Assembly (NCBI GenBank): GCA_031976225.1
Contig: DALYLQ010000005.1
Location: forward strand, 1 to 64,000
DNA: 64,000 bases
Origin: UBA10646 sp003456175
Lineage (GTDB): Bacteria > Bacteroidota > Bacteroidia > Chitinophagales > Chitinophagaceae
Direction of reading: 5' to 3'
Positions 8,613 to 17,910 of this stretch are shown in pieces. The position numbers and the translations under genes are program-made. How positions within the stretch are numbered: the first letter of the stretch is position 1; the number at the start of each line of letters is the position of its first letter. Below the pieces are notes generated by a model. It made no database searches and was not told the DNA's origin. It saw only the letters and a list, made by a program, of their open reading frames with translations.

Positions 8613-9798
8613 AAACATTGTAATTGTAGGCTTACAACCTTGGGATACAGGTATTGGTAGCAATTGTAAAAATATTGCTGAAGAAATGAGTAAGCACAAT
8701 AAAGTGTTGTATGTGAATAGTCCGCTCGATACCAAAACCATGATGCAACAAAAAGAAGATCCTAAAGTGCAAATGCGTTTAGAGGTATTAGAAGGAAAGC
8801 GAGACGGCTTAGAAAAAATCAATGACAACCTTTACACTTGGTATCCGGATGTGGCCATTAAAAGTATCAATTGGTTAGGCATACCTTTTTTGTTCGACAT
8901 AATTAATCGCCGGAACAATCGCAAAATTGCTAATAGCATTAAGCATGCCACGCAGCGTCTTGGTATGGATGAGTTTATTTTATTCAACGATAACGATATT
9001 TTCAGAGGCTTGTACCTTAAAGAAATGTTAGCACCACAAGTAAGTGTGTACTACAGCCGCGATTACTTGCTTGCGGTCGATTATTGGAAAAAGCATGGAG
9101 AACGCTTAGAGCCTGAAATTATTAAAACAAGCGACGTTTGTACTGCTAACAGTACTTACCTAGCACAATATTGTGGTAAGTATAATACCAATAGCTTTTA
9201 CGTAGGGCAAGGTTGCGATTTTAGTATCTATCTAAAACCACTTGGGGTTACACCTAACGATATTGCTTCTATTCCTAAGCCCATTATTGGATATACCGGA
9301 TTTATCACTGGCTTACGCTTAGATATTGCTTTGTTAGAACAAATTGCAACGGCAAAGCCGGAGTGGAGTTTGGTGTTGGTAGGCCCAGAAGATGAGGCAT
9401 TCAAACAAAGTGCACTACACCAACTGCCCAATGTTCATTTTTTAGGAAGCAAGCAACCCGAGGCATTACCGGAGTATGTTGCAGCCTTTGATGTGTGTAT
9501 TAATCCGCAGTTATTGAACGAGGTTACAATTGGCAATTATCCACGTAAGGTAGATGAGTATTTAGCCATGGGTAAGCCTGTGGTAGCAACACAAACAGAA
9601 GCTATGAGTATTTTTGCTGAGCATACTTATTTGGGTACAGGTGCTCAGGAGTACATGCAACTGATTGAACAAGCACTGCAAGAACATAATGAGTCATTAG
9701 CTGATGCAAGAAAAACTTTCGCCTTAGAACACACTTGGGAGAATAGTGTAGCCGATATTTATAAAGCTATCTTGCAGGTGAAACCTAGTTTAGGATAA
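8587..9798 (+). CDS. Glycosyltransferase, GT-B fold (GT4-like)
   Basis: A 403-residue cytoplasmic protein beginning with a Rossmann-like strand (NIVIVGLQPWDTGIGSN). The C-terminal half carries the GT4-type donor-binding pattern: GYTGFI, WSLVLVGPE, NVHFLGSK, and YPRKVDEYLAMGKPVVATQTEA with the conserved Glu of the E-x7-E region. It is the last gene of the exopolysaccharide operon and overlaps the polymerase gene by 26 bp. It probably transfers a sugar from an NDP- or GDP-sugar to the growing lipid-linked unit; donor and acceptor cannot be read. After the stop come 70 bp with an inverted pair of the dispersed mini-hairpin (9839-9868), which may end transcription from both sides. Confidence 0.88.
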   Translation: MPQPLIQNKNIVIVGLQPWDTGIGSNCKNIAEEMSKHNKVLYVNSPLDTKTMMQQKEDPKVQMRLEVLEGKRDGLEKINDNLYTWYPDVAIKSINWLGIPFLFDIINRRNNRKIANSIKHATQRLGMDEFILFNDNDIFRGLYLKEMLAPQVSVYYSRDYLLAVDYWKKHGERLEPEIIKTSDVCTANSTYLAQYCGKYNTNSFYVGQGCDFSIYLKPLGVTPNDIASIPKPIIGYTGFITGLRLDIALLEQIATAKPEWSLVLVGPEDEAFKQSALHQLPNVHFLGSKQPEALPEYVAAFDVCINPQLLNEVTIGNYPRKVDEYLAMGKPVVATQTEAMSIFAEHTYLGTGAQEYMQLIEQALQEHNESLADARKTFALEHTWENSVADIYKAILQVKPSLG

Positions 9799-9838
9799 TT
9801 TTCTATTGTTATTAATTTTAGGATAGGCGCTGTAACAT

Positions 9839-9868
9839 CATTTACCGTAAGGTATACTTACGTAAATG
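9839..9868. repeat. Inverted pair of dispersed mini-hairpin elements between convergent genes
   Basis: CATTTACCGTAAG on the plus strand (9839) faces CTTACGTAAATG (9857-9868), with four bases between. The two arms can pair with each other over about 12 bp with one bulged C, giving a larger hairpin. It lies exactly between the convergent ends of the glycosyltransferase and the FtsX-type permease, where a bidirectional terminator would be expected. Confidence 0.7.
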
Positions 9869-11098
9869 TTAAGCCGATTTGAGTTGCATCGCTTGCTTAC
9901 TTGCTTTAGTAGCAGGTATCCAACTAGCGAGCAAGGCAATTGTAATTAAGGTTGCACTCACCAATAAAAAGTCGGTTGCAAGTAGCCTCACCGGATAATA
10001 ATCTATGAGAAAGCTGCCACCTTGCAGTTTTACTAGTTTGAATTGTAGTTGTAGTATTAGAATAAGGTAGGCCAGTAACATGCCAATACCAGCACCTAAG
10101 CCTGCAATAAAAAATCCGGCACTCACAAAAATATTACGGATAGCACCAGCACTTGCACCAATGGCTTGTAACAAAGTAATATCTCTTTGTTTTTCAAGTA
10201 CCAGCATGGTTAAGGCACCAATCATATTAAAGGCAGCAACAACTAATATCAAACTAAGAATACCATAAATAACCCATTTTTCCATTTGCATTACACTGTA
10301 CAAACTTTGGTTTTGTTGGTAGCGTGTTTGTATGGTTACTTGTTCCCCAACAATGTTGCGTATTTTTTTGATGATAGCTTCGCTATTAGCACTGGGTTGT
10401 AGCTTTATTTCTACGGTGCTAAAAGTGCTATCGCTATATCTCAGAATATATTGTAGAAAATCTATATTGGTAAAAGCGTATTTATCATCAAACTCTTGTT
10501 GAATCATAAAAGCACCGGTAAGTTGTACGTTGCTACTCAACATACTTGCAGCATCGAGCTGTTTAGCCTCTTTGTTAGGCAAGTATATTACGTATGGTTC
10601 TATACTGCCATCAATATTTGAGGTGTTACCACCTATAGCATTTTGTACGCCTGCTCCCACAATAAGGTTAGGTTGATCTACAGTACCAAGTTGTTGCTTG
10701 CTGCCGGGCAATAAATGTTTACCGTAAGGTATTACCGCTTCATAATTATTGGCCACCCCTTTTAAAAAAACAATGGCTTGATAATCGCCATGTACCAAAA
10801 GTGCTTTTTCTTCTAAAGCGGTACTCACTTGTTGTACGCCTTGTAGTTGTTGTATGGCTTGTAGTTGTTGGTACCTTACGGTAAATAATTTGCCTTTGCT
10901 AGGCCGTATTTGAACATCGGCATAGAAGTCGCTGTAAAGCCCCTTTACCAAATGTTCAAAACCATTAAAAACACTAAGTACAATAATAAGTGCTGCAGTA
11001 CCTACGGCAATAGCGGTAATGCTAATCCAACTAATCAGGTTAATTGCATTAGTGCTTTTCGGAGCTTTAAAGTATCGCCATGCAAAAAGTAGGTTCAA
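9869..11098 (-). CDS. FtsX-family ABC transporter permease (LolC/LolE-like)
   Basis: A 409-residue membrane protein with the LolC/E topology: TM1 (~20-45, in SITAIAVGTAALIIVLSVFNGF), a large periplasmic domain (~50-265) and three C-terminal TM segments (~270-300, ~315-345, ~370-400). The stretch following TM2 (MLVLEKQRDITLLQAIGAS) is the typical FtsX coupling region. Such permeases pass outer-membrane lipoproteins to LolA or act in related mechanotransmission. No ATPase gene is adjacent, so a LolD partner must be encoded elsewhere. It lies 24 bp downstream of rbfA on the same strand. Two mini-hairpin copies (10716, 10874) are within the gene, in opposite orientations. Confidence 0.88.
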   Translation of the reverse strand: MNLLFAWRYFKAPKSTNAINLISWISITAIAVGTAALIIVLSVFNGFEHLVKGLYSDFYADVQIRPSKGKLFTVRYQQLQAIQQLQGVQQVSTALEEKALLVHGDYQAIVFLKGVANNYEAVIPYGKHLLPGSKQQLGTVDQPNLIVGAGVQNAIGGNTSNIDGSIEPYVIYLPNKEAKQLDAASMLSSNVQLTGAFMIQQEFDDKYAFTNIDFLQYILRYSDSTFSTVEIKLQPSANSEAIIKKIRNIVGEQVTIQTRYQQNQSLYSVMQMEKWVIYGILSLILVVAAFNMIGALTMLVLEKQRDITLLQAIGASAGAIRNIFVSAGFFIAGLGAGIGMLLAYLILILQLQFKLVKLQGGSFLIDYYPVRLLATDFLLVSATLITIALLASWIPATKASKQAMQLKSA

Positions 11099-11122
11099 AG
11101 CAACTAAATAGTAGTGTTGAGG

Positions 11123-11497
11123 TTAAGCTTGGTTGTTATTGCTATCGTCTTTCTTCAAATTTTCGAACAAGTGCTCCATTTTAAATACATATTCCAACGT
11201 ATCGTCTACATAAAACTGAAGTACGGGAATACGGCGTAGCTGATGGCGCACACGTGCTGCTAGTTCTCTTTTAATATCGCTAGCTTTTTCGTTGATGCGT
11301 TGCATGGCTAACTTAGGTTGCTCTATTTTGAAAAAGCTTAGGTAAATACGAGCTTCTAATAAGTCGGGAGTAACTTTAACATTTGCAATACTCACCATGC
11401 CACCGTCAATCATGGTAAGGTTCAAACGCTGAAAAATCTCGTTCATTTCTTGCTGTATCACACCTGCCACCTGTCGTTGGCGTTTTCCTTCCTGCAT
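11123..11497 (-). CDS. rbfA: 30S ribosome-binding factor A
   Basis: A 124-residue cytoplasmic protein with the RbfA KH-like pattern: RQRQVAGVIQQEMNEIF at the N-terminus, a central VSIANVKVTPDLLEARIYLSF strand pair, and RHQLRRIPVLQFYVDDTLEY before the C-terminal helix. RbfA helps 16S rRNA maturation and late 30S assembly, notably in the cold. Length is normal for the family. It is followed by the FtsX-type permease on the same strand, with a 24 bp gap, an arrangement seen in other Bacteroidota to my recollection. The 64 bp to the divergent ABC transporter gene must contain promoters for both. Confidence 0.96.
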   Translation of the reverse strand: MQEGKRQRQVAGVIQQEMNEIFQRLNLTMIDGGMVSIANVKVTPDLLEARIYLSFFKIEQPKLAMQRINEKASDIKRELAARVRHQLRRIPVLQFYVDDTLEYVFKMEHLFENLKKDDSNNNQA

Positions 11498-11504
11498 TTG
11501 TTAT

Positions 11505-11512
11505 TACTTTTG
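11505..11512 (+). promoter_or_regulatory. Putative Bacteroidota -7 promoter element
   Basis: TACTTTTG matches the Bacteroidota primary-sigma -7 element TAnnTTTG. It lies 49 bp upstream of the MsbA-like gene's ATG, in the short divergent region shared with rbfA. A GTTTTCC stretch about 20 bp upstream could serve as the weak -33 element. Confidence 0.5.
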
Positions 11513-11561
11513 TAATCGCAAAAATAATCTCTTTAGTGGCCTTTTGGCGAAAAGAACTTGA

Positions 11562-13389
11562 ATGAAGAAATATTTAGGGTTAGTTAAGTATCTCAAATCG
11601 TATAAAACAAATATTGTTCTTTACTTCCTTTTTATCTTGTTAAGTGTAGCGTTTGGTGTGGTAAGCATAGGAGCTTTATTTCCATTTATGGAAGTTATCT
11701 TCAATGCCGATAAGCCTTTGACACTTGAGAAGCCCGTTACACTAAGCTTCGATTCAGATGTAGCACTTGATTACGTGAAATACCATTTAGCGGAAATCAT
11801 TAAAGCTAAAGGCAAAATGTATGCTCTAGCTGCTATTTGTATTTTTATTGTGCTTTCCATTTTTTTCAAAAACCTGTTTGTGTACTTAAGTTACTATGTA
11901 ATGAGCCCCATGCGTAATGGTATGATGGTTCAATTGCGGAACGATTTGTACAATAAAATTTTAACCCTTCCTATCGGCTATTTCACAGAAGCCCGCAAAG
12001 GCGATTTAATGAGCCGCATGACTACCGATACATGGGAACTTGAAAGCGCTGTTGCCAATACACTCGATGGATTGATTAAAGAACCCATAAGCGTTATAGT
12101 AATTCTAGGCTCGCTAATATTCATCAGCCCACAGTTATCATTAATGTTATTGGTGTTATTACCCTTGGCTGGGCTCATCATTGGTCGTGTAAGCAAAAGC
12201 CTCAAAAAACAAAGTAACGATGCTGCCGAAAAATCTTCAGAAGGGTTGAGTATTCTTGAAGAAACCTTAGGCGGTATGCGTGTTATTAAAGCCTTTAACG
12301 CCGAGCAACTTATCCGCGATAAGTTTTTGCATACCAACGAAGAGTTGTTTCGAGTTAAAAACAAAATGAACTTCAAACGCGATTTGGCCAGCCCTATGAG
12401 TGAGTTTTTAGGCGTGTTAGTGTTGGCTGTAATTCTATGGTTTGGTGGTGCATTAGTATTAAAAAATCAAGGGTTAGGTTTAAGCGGTGCCGTGTTCATT
12501 ACTTATATTGGTTTGTTTAGTCAAATCATCAATCCATTAAAATCACTAAGTACAGCATTCTACAACATGCAACGAGGTACTAGTGCCCTTAACCGTATAG
12601 AAGAAGTACTTTATGCCCCCAATACCGTACAAGATGCACCTTACGGTAAATCACTCACACAATTTCAAGAAGGCATTACTTTTAAAAACGTAAGCTTCGC
12701 TTATAACGATGTAACCATTTTAAAGAACATCAATTTAACTATNNNNNNNNNNAACGGTTGCCTTAGTAGGTAGTAGTGGCAGTGGCAAAAGTACCCTTGC
12801 CGATTTAGTGCCTCGCTTTCACGATGTTAGCAGTGGCGAATTATTGATAGATGGTGTTAACATTAAAGAATACCAACTATCTAGCCTTCGAAACCACATT
12901 AGTATTGTAACGCAAGAAGCCATTTTATTCAACGATACTATTGCTAATAACATAGCACTCGGTACACCCAATGCAACACGCGAAGCCATTGAAGCAGCCG
13001 CTAAAGCTGCGAATGCATACAATTTCATTGTACAAAAAGAACAAGGCTTCGATACCAATATTGGCGACCGTGGTAACAAATTAAGCGGCGGCGAACGCCA
13101 GCGTGTAACCATTGCAAGGGCATTACTTAAAAATCCTCCGATACTCATTTTAGACGAAGCCACTAGTGCACTCGATACCGAAAGCGAACGCTTAGTGCAA
13201 GATGCTATCAATAATATGATGCAAAACAGAACCAGTATTGTTATTGCACACCGCCTTAGCACCATTCGCCATGCCGATGAAATTATTGTACTCCAAAAAG
13301 GCGAAATCGCCGAACGTGGTACACACGAAAGTTTGTTAGCTCAAAATGGTATTTACAGGCGATTGGTAGATATGCAAGAAGTGAAATAA
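11562..13389 (+). CDS. MsbA-like ABC transporter, permease-ATPase fusion (interrupted by an assembly gap)
   Basis: One gene split by ten Ns at 12743-12752. The 5' part encodes a six-TM ABC exporter domain (~1-300). The 3' part encodes the nucleotide-binding domain: Walker A GSSGSGKST, signature LSGGERQRVTIARALL, Walker B ILILDEATSALD and H-loop AHRLST. The frames either side of the Ns do not match if exactly ten bases are missing; 9, 12 or 15 would restore one frame, and by family comparison the missing piece is about four residues just before TVALVG. The gap is thus a placeholder, not a mutation. The family flips lipid A precursors, lipids or drugs across the inner membrane. A mini-hairpin copy lies at 12639. 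Confidence 0.92.
12743..12752. other. Assembly gap (10 N)
   Basis: Ten Ns inside the MsbA-like gene, immediately upstream of the Walker A motif. The length does not preserve the reading frame, so it is an arbitrary placeholder. Confidence 0.98.
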
Positions 13390-13461
13390 CAAAGGGCTTA
13401 CCTTACGGTAAATGTTGAAGCTAATTGCCGAAAAAACTTTATTTTCCCTCAAATTCTTGCC

Positions 13462-13890
13462 ATGGCATTACAATTGATTGATCACGGAAGTGCACAATAT
13501 CAGCAAATGGTTGATTTGCGTTATCAGTTGTTACGCAAACCATTAGGTATGCAGTTTTCGCCAGAAGAACTTGAACATGAGAAAACTGATATTTTAATGG
13601 GCTGTTTTGATGATGGCGTTCTAGAAGCATGCTGCTTACTCACCGAAATGGATAAAGAAACCGTTCGCCTCCGACAAATGGCTGTACTCAAAGGCTTACA
13701 AGGCAAGGGTATTGGAAGGGTTTTGTTACAATTTGCTGAGAATGTAGCCCGCGATAGAGGCTACCATTACTTAAAAATGCATGCTAGAAAAACCGCACTT
13801 GGCTTTTATGAAAAGTTGGGCTACAAAGTTGCTGGTACAGAGTTTTTAGAACTTGGCATACCGCATTTATTAATGGAAAAAAAATTATAA
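13462..13890 (+). CDS. GNAT-family N-acetyltransferase
   Basis: A 142-residue single-domain protein. Acetyl-CoA binding motif A is visible as RLRQMAVLKGLQGKGIGRVLLQFAE (R/Q-x-x-G-x-G/A at QGKGIG), and motif B as FYEKLGYKVAG toward the C-terminus. The LRKPLGMQFSPEEL opening is like the ElaA/YjcF-type acetyltransferases in the same superfamily. The substrate cannot be inferred. It follows the ABC exporter on the same strand after 72 bp containing a mini-hairpin copy (13401-13414), so separate transcription is likely. It ends 3 bp before the convergent TonB-C-like gene. Confidence 0.88.
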   Translation: MALQLIDHGSAQYQQMVDLRYQLLRKPLGMQFSPEELEHEKTDILMGCFDDGVLEACCLLTEMDKETVRLRQMAVLKGLQGKGIGRVLLQFAENVARDRGYHYLKMHARKTALGFYEKLGYKVAGTEFLELGIPHLLMEKKL

Positions 13891-13893
13891 TAC

Positions 13894-14427
13894 TCAACTG
13901 CTAGCACCACTTGGCGGTGGCGGGTTAATACCTAGCCAAAATTGAAAATAGCTGTGTACCGTTGCTTTTACTTTAATGTTGTTTTCTAAACCTGGTCGCC
14001 ACATTGGCATGTTTTGGAGCATTTCTTCTACGGCTACTTGTAAGGTAGGTTTATGGTCGAAAAAATATTTTACCGTAAGGGTATTTTCACTAGCAGCATA
14101 GCGTGTTGTACCTACTTTCTCAAACTTAGGATTATATAAAGCACCGTTTTCATCTATTACAAACGATACGTACACACGAATGTACTTAGCGGTATCGCCG
14201 GCATTAATAGCCCAATAAGCTACACTATCGAATGCAGTAAAGTTGCTCAAATAAAAGCGTTGTAACGAGTCTTTACCAGGCACAAATACGGGTGGATATT
14301 GCATACGGTCGGCATCGAAAATGCGGTTGTAGTACATATTACCGCTACCGCCTCGCATCGTCATTTGTGCGTGTGTAGATAAGCTTGCGGTACAAAACAG
14401 CATAGCTATAATGGTGAGTCGTAACAT
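13894..14427 (-). CDS. Exported TonB C-terminal-like protein
   Basis: A 177-residue protein with a signal peptide ending ...STHAQ. The C-terminal ~90 residues match the TonB-C pattern common in Bacteroidota: VSFVIDENGALYNPKFEKVG, then AVEEMLQNMPMWRPGLENN and a final strand VKATVHSYFQFWLG. There is no N-terminal TM anchor or proline-rich spacer as in real TonB, so it is probably periplasmic or outer-membrane associated, with an accessory or unknown role. It lies 11 bp downstream of oxyR on the same strand and could be co-transcribed. A TonB-dependent receptor is encoded nearby at 15678-17888 on the other strand. Confidence 0.72.
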   Translation of the reverse strand: MLRLTIIAMLFCTASLSTHAQMTMRGGSGNMYYNRIFDADRMQYPPVFVPGKDSLQRFYLSNFTAFDSVAYWAINAGDTAKYIRVYVSFVIDENGALYNPKFEKVGTTRYAASENTLTVKYFFDHKPTLQVAVEEMLQNMPMWRPGLENNIKVKATVHSYFQFWLGINPPPPSGASS

Positions 14428-14438
14428 AGTAGTATTCG

Positions 14439-15374
14439 TTAGAGTGAGATAACTTTTTTCTTCTTTGGTGTTTGCAGTTGGGCAGGAATATGCTGTAGAA
14501 TCTGTTGTTTTAATGCTTCAATAAGTTTTTTCTTTACAAAATCGCGATGTGTAATAAGGCTTACTTCTCTTACGGGTGCAGGTTGTTTAAATCGCTTTAC
14601 GTGTTGTTGTTGTCGCGAACTGAGGTCGAGTGTGGCTAGTTCGGGTAGTATGGTAATGCCACCAGTGCGTTCTACCATGCGGCGTAAGGTTTCTAAGCTG
14701 CCAGCTTCATACTCAAAACGCCCTCCTTGCTGATGCTGCCTTTTCAATTCGCACAAATTGATGATTTGACTGCGAAAGCAATGACCTTCCTCTAAAAGCC
14801 ATAACTGGTTGGCATCAATATCTTTGGCAAGTACATACTCTTTTTGATATACCTGATGATTTTTGCTTACATAAGCTACCAGCTCTTCATAAAAAAGTAC
14901 ATCTTCTTTCAAAGCAGCATCGTTGAGCGGTGTTACCAATAAGCCTGCATCAAGTGCACCTTCTTTTAGCTTTACCAACAAGGCCTCGGTAGTGTATTCG
15001 TGTACAATTAATGTTACATCGGGATATTGCTGCGTGAATGCAGGAATAAATAATGGTAATAAATACGGTGCTAATGTTGGTATAATACCAAGTTTGAGTG
15101 TACCACCAATAATGCCCTTTTGGGCGGCTATGTGCTCTAGCAATACTTCTTTTTCTGCAATAATTTTTCGAGCCTGTTGTAGTATCAATCTACCTTGTTC
15201 TGTAGGTAGTACTGGCTGCTTACTTCTATCGAAAATTTTAACGCCCAAAGTTTCTTCTAACTTTTGCACTTGTGCACTGAGTGTAGGTTGCGTTACATGG
15301 CAATGCGCTGCTGCTTGGGCAAAATGCCTGTAATTATCAATGGCAATAATATATTCTAATTGTGTGAGCGTCAT
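14439..15374 (-). CDS. oxyR: Hydrogen peroxide-inducible transcriptional activator OxyR
   Basis: A 311-residue LysR-type regulator: N-terminal winged helix-turn-helix (1-60; HFAQAAAHCHVTQPTLSAQVQKLE) and a periplasmic-binding-like regulatory domain. It has cysteines exactly at 199 and 208 (EEGHCFRSQIINLC), the positions and spacing of the peroxide-sensing disulfide pair of E. coli OxyR, so the assignment is strong. The tail is extended by a Lys-rich segment. As usual for LysR genes its upstream region (15375-15510) should contain its own operator. That region has a dyad TTATG-N5-CATAA (15445-15459) and a half-site repeat ATTCATAA (15413), and then an orphan terminator on the other strand. Confidence 0.95.
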   Translation of the reverse strand: MTLTQLEYIIAIDNYRHFAQAAAHCHVTQPTLSAQVQKLEETLGVKIFDRSKQPVLPTEQGRLILQQARKIIAEKEVLLEHIAAQKGIIGGTLKLGIIPTLAPYLLPLFIPAFTQQYPDVTLIVHEYTTEALLVKLKEGALDAGLLVTPLNDAALKEDVLFYEELVAYVSKNHQVYQKEYVLAKDIDANQLWLLEEGHCFRSQIINLCELKRQHQQGGRFEYEAGSLETLRRMVERTGGITILPELATLDLSSRQQQHVKRFKQPAPVREVSLITHRDFVKKKLIEALKQQILQHIPAQLQTPKKKKVISL

Positions 15375-15444
15375 ACATCCTTTCTATTTAGCTATTCACC
15401 AACCTTAAAGGTATTCATAAAATCTTTGTAGTGTAGCAGCATCT

Positions 15445-15459
15445 TTATGTAATTCATAA
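15445..15459. promoter_or_regulatory. Candidate OxyR (LysR-type) operator dyad
   Basis: A perfect 5-bp inverted repeat TTATG-TAATT-CATAA with the T-N11-A form of LysR boxes. The right half with flank, ATTCATAA, recurs 39 bp upstream at 15413-15420. It lies between oxyR and the putative divergent transcript. Confidence 0.4.
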
Positions 15460-15510
15460 GAATGGTGCATCATTTGTATTCATAGTAGTAGTTTGTTGTT
15501 GGTTGTGTAC

Positions 15511-15541
15511 AATCCTGCTGAGGCATCAGCAGGATTTTTTT
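15511..15541 (+). terminator. Intrinsic terminator, orphan
   Basis: Perfect 11-bp stem AATCCTGCTGA/TCAGCAGGATT with loop GGCA and a run of seven or more T on the plus strand. There is no upstream plus-strand coding gene after oxyR's divergent start. Confidence 0.85.
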
Positions 15542-15677
15542 GTGCCTTGCGGCAAATGAAGATGCAGTTTGCACAAGCATCTATTATTTACCGTAAGGTT
15601 ATTTTTAAAATAATTTGCAAAATAGTTTGGTTTATAAAATAAACTAGTCTATGTTTGTTCCATCAAATGATACTGTT

Positions 15678-17888
15678 ATGAGATTGTTCGGCGTTTTAAT
15701 CATCTTCTTTATGCTTGCAACAGTAGCAGGTGCACAAACACGTATTAGTGGTAAAGTGCTTGATACTAAAGGCAAGCCGCTTGTAGGTGCTAGTATTACT
15801 TTAGTGAATACGTACGATGGTGCCATTGCCGATAGCGCCGGTAACTTTAGTTTTAAAACTACTGAAAAGGGTAGTTTTCAATTAGAAGCAAGTATTGTAG
15901 GGTATGCTAAGCAGTTGCAAAATATGGCGCTGGGTAACGGTAACCTTACGGTAAATTTTTCGCTGAAAGAATCGTTAGATGAGTTAAAGGCCGTAACAGT
16001 TACGGCAGGTAGTTTTGAAGCTGGCGATAAAAAGCGTGCCGCAACTGTACTCAGTAGCTTAGATGTATATACAACAGGTGGTGCTAATGCCGATATTACT
16101 GCTGCTGCTAAAACACTGCCTGGTGCTCAACAAATTGGTGAGCAAGAGGGTTTGTTTGTAAGAGGTGGTGCAGGCTTTGAAACGAGGCAGTTTATTGATG
16201 GTACTACTGTAGATAGGCCCTTTAATGCAAGCATTCCTGATATTGCTAGTAGGGGTCGCTTTGCCCCCAATTTGTTTAAAGGAACTGTTTTTAGTACAGG
16301 TGGTTACAGTGCATTGTACGGCCAGGCGCTAAGTAGTGCATTGATTTTAGAAAGTATTGATTTGCCAACACGTAGTGAAGCTACCGTTAGCGTAAGCACT
16401 GTGTTTTTAGGGGGCGGTACGCAGCAACTTAATAAGAAGAAAAATTTGAGCTACGGTGTTAATTACGGGTACACCAACTTGGCCGTATACTTTGGTATTG
16501 TACCGCAGCGCCCCGATTATTTTCACATGCCCGAATTTCATACTGCCGATGCGAATCTGCGTTTTAAAACAAAACGTGGTGGTATGCTTAAGTATTATAC
16601 ACAATACAGTGCTAGCCGTATTGGGTTGCGCCGACCTAATATTGATAGTACCGGTTTGAAAAATGCGTTTGATATTATTAACTACAACTGGTACAATAAC
16701 TTAAGCTACCGCGAAAATTTGGGTAATGGGTGGAAGTTGAATGTTGGTTTAAGTTACAGTACCAATACCGATAATATTTTTCAGCAGTTACAAAATAGTA
16801 ACAACAATGTAACTACTACTGGCAAGCCTTGGTTAGATAATACCAACTTTCAGATTGAAAGTAGAAGCGATTTAGCACAAGCAAAAGTGGTTTTTGATAA
16901 GCGTTTAAGTGGTATTAGCGTACTGCGTTTTGGCTCAGAATATTGGTATAACAATACGTATAGTGGCTTTAACGGTCGCGGTATACGCTTGCAAGATCAT
17001 TTCACTGCTGGCTTTGCCGAAGCCGACATTTATATTACCAACGATATTGCTGCTAAAGTAGGTACACGTGTAGAGCATAACAGCATTATCAATCAGTGGA
17101 ATATTGCGCCGCGTGCAAGTATTGCTTATAAAACCGGCAAACATGCTCAAGTAAGTGCTATCTATGGCATGTATTATCAGCGACCTGAATTTAATCAAAT
17201 GTTGTTCACGCAAGCACTGAATTACACTCGAGCCGATCATTATTTAGTGAACTACATTTTAAATAAAAATGATCGATTATTTCGGGTAGAAGCCTTTCAC
17301 AAGCAGTACTTTGATTTGGTAAAAACAGCACCAGCTACTACTAATAACGGCAGCGGTTATGCAAAAGGAATTGAGTTTTTTCTTAGAGATAAAAAAACTA
17401 TACGTGGCCTCGATTACTGGATTAGTTATAGCTACCTCGATACAGAACGAGATTTTTTAAACTATCCTAGTACACTGCGTCCAACATTTGCCGCAAGGCA
17501 TACCGCAAGTTTAGTGGTTAAAAAATTCTTTACCAGTATTAACACAGGTTTCAACTTTACCTACAGCTTCGCTAGTGGCCGTCCGTACTATAATTTTCAG
17601 CCCGATGCTACAGGTAAGTTGGTAGTAGCCGACCGTGGCGTTACGCCCAATTTCAATAACCTTGGTTTCAGCGCCAACTGGCTTACTAAAATAGATAAAG
17701 CATTCGCCGTAGTTGTAGCAAGTGTTACCAATGTACTTAACCAAAAACAGGTATTTGGTTATAATTACACTTTCGATGGCAAAAACAAAGTAGCCATTGA
17801 GCCGCCAGCACAACAGTTCTTTTTCTTAGGCGTGTTTTTAAGTTGGGGTGTAGATAGAAGACAAGATGCTATTAATAACAATTTATAA
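15678..17888 (+). CDS. TonB-dependent outer-membrane receptor with CarboxypepD_reg-like domain
   Basis: From the preferred ATG at 15678 (signal peptide MRLFGVLIIFFMLATVAGAQ) the protein has 736 residues; an in-frame ATG at 15651 would add nine residues before the signal peptide. The mature N-terminus is a carboxypeptidase-regulatory-like beta-sandwich (RISGKVLDTKGKPLVGASI), followed by a plug domain (GAQQIGEQEGLFVRGGAGFETRQFIDG) and a beta-barrel. It is shorter than SusC (~1000 aa) and has no SusD partner, so it is not a standard glycan-uptake pair; iron, vitamin or other uptake is possible. Mini-hairpin copies occur upstream (15545, 15586) and in the gene (15944, 17485). The 2TM-domain gene follows after 22 bp. 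Confidence 0.9.
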   Translation: MRLFGVLIIFFMLATVAGAQTRISGKVLDTKGKPLVGASITLVNTYDGAIADSAGNFSFKTTEKGSFQLEASIVGYAKQLQNMALGNGNLTVNFSLKESLDELKAVTVTAGSFEAGDKKRAATVLSSLDVYTTGGANADITAAAKTLPGAQQIGEQEGLFVRGGAGFETRQFIDGTTVDRPFNASIPDIASRGRFAPNLFKGTVFSTGGYSALYGQALSSALILESIDLPTRSEATVSVSTVFLGGGTQQLNKKKNLSYGVNYGYTNLAVYFGIVPQRPDYFHMPEFHTADANLRFKTKRGGMLKYYTQYSASRIGLRRPNIDSTGLKNAFDIINYNWYNNLSYRENLGNGWKLNVGLSYSTNTDNIFQQLQNSNNNVTTTGKPWLDNTNFQIESRSDLAQAKVVFDKRLSGISVLRFGSEYWYNNTYSGFNGRGIRLQDHFTAGFAEADIYITNDIAAKVGTRVEHNSIINQWNIAPRASIAYKTGKHAQVSAIYGMYYQRPEFNQMLFTQALNYTRADHYLVNYILNKNDRLFRVEAFHKQYFDLVKTAPATTNNGSGYAKGIEFFLRDKKTIRGLDYWISYSYLDTERDFLNYPSTLRPTFAARHTASLVVKKFFTSINTGFNFTYSFASGRPYYNFQPDATGKLVVADRGVTPNFNNLGFSANWLTKIDKAFAVVVASVTNVLNQKQVFGYNYTFDGKNKVAIEPPAQQFFFLGVFLSWGVDRRQDAINNNL

Positions 17889-17910
17889 TCAAAATATTAA
17901 AATTTAAGTT

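Larger units (their letters stand above)
15400..15541 (+). ncRNA. Candidate small RNA divergent from oxyR
   Basis: No open frame of useful size is present between oxyR and the TonB receptor on the plus strand, yet a textbook intrinsic terminator closes the region at 15511-15541. Something should therefore be transcribed rightward from the oxyR promoter region. Position and orientation recall OxyS of E. coli, which is divergent from oxyR. The near -7 sequence AATCTTTG (15421-15428) is one base from TAnnTTTG. I see no sequence similarity to OxyS and none is expected over this distance. Confidence 0.35.
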
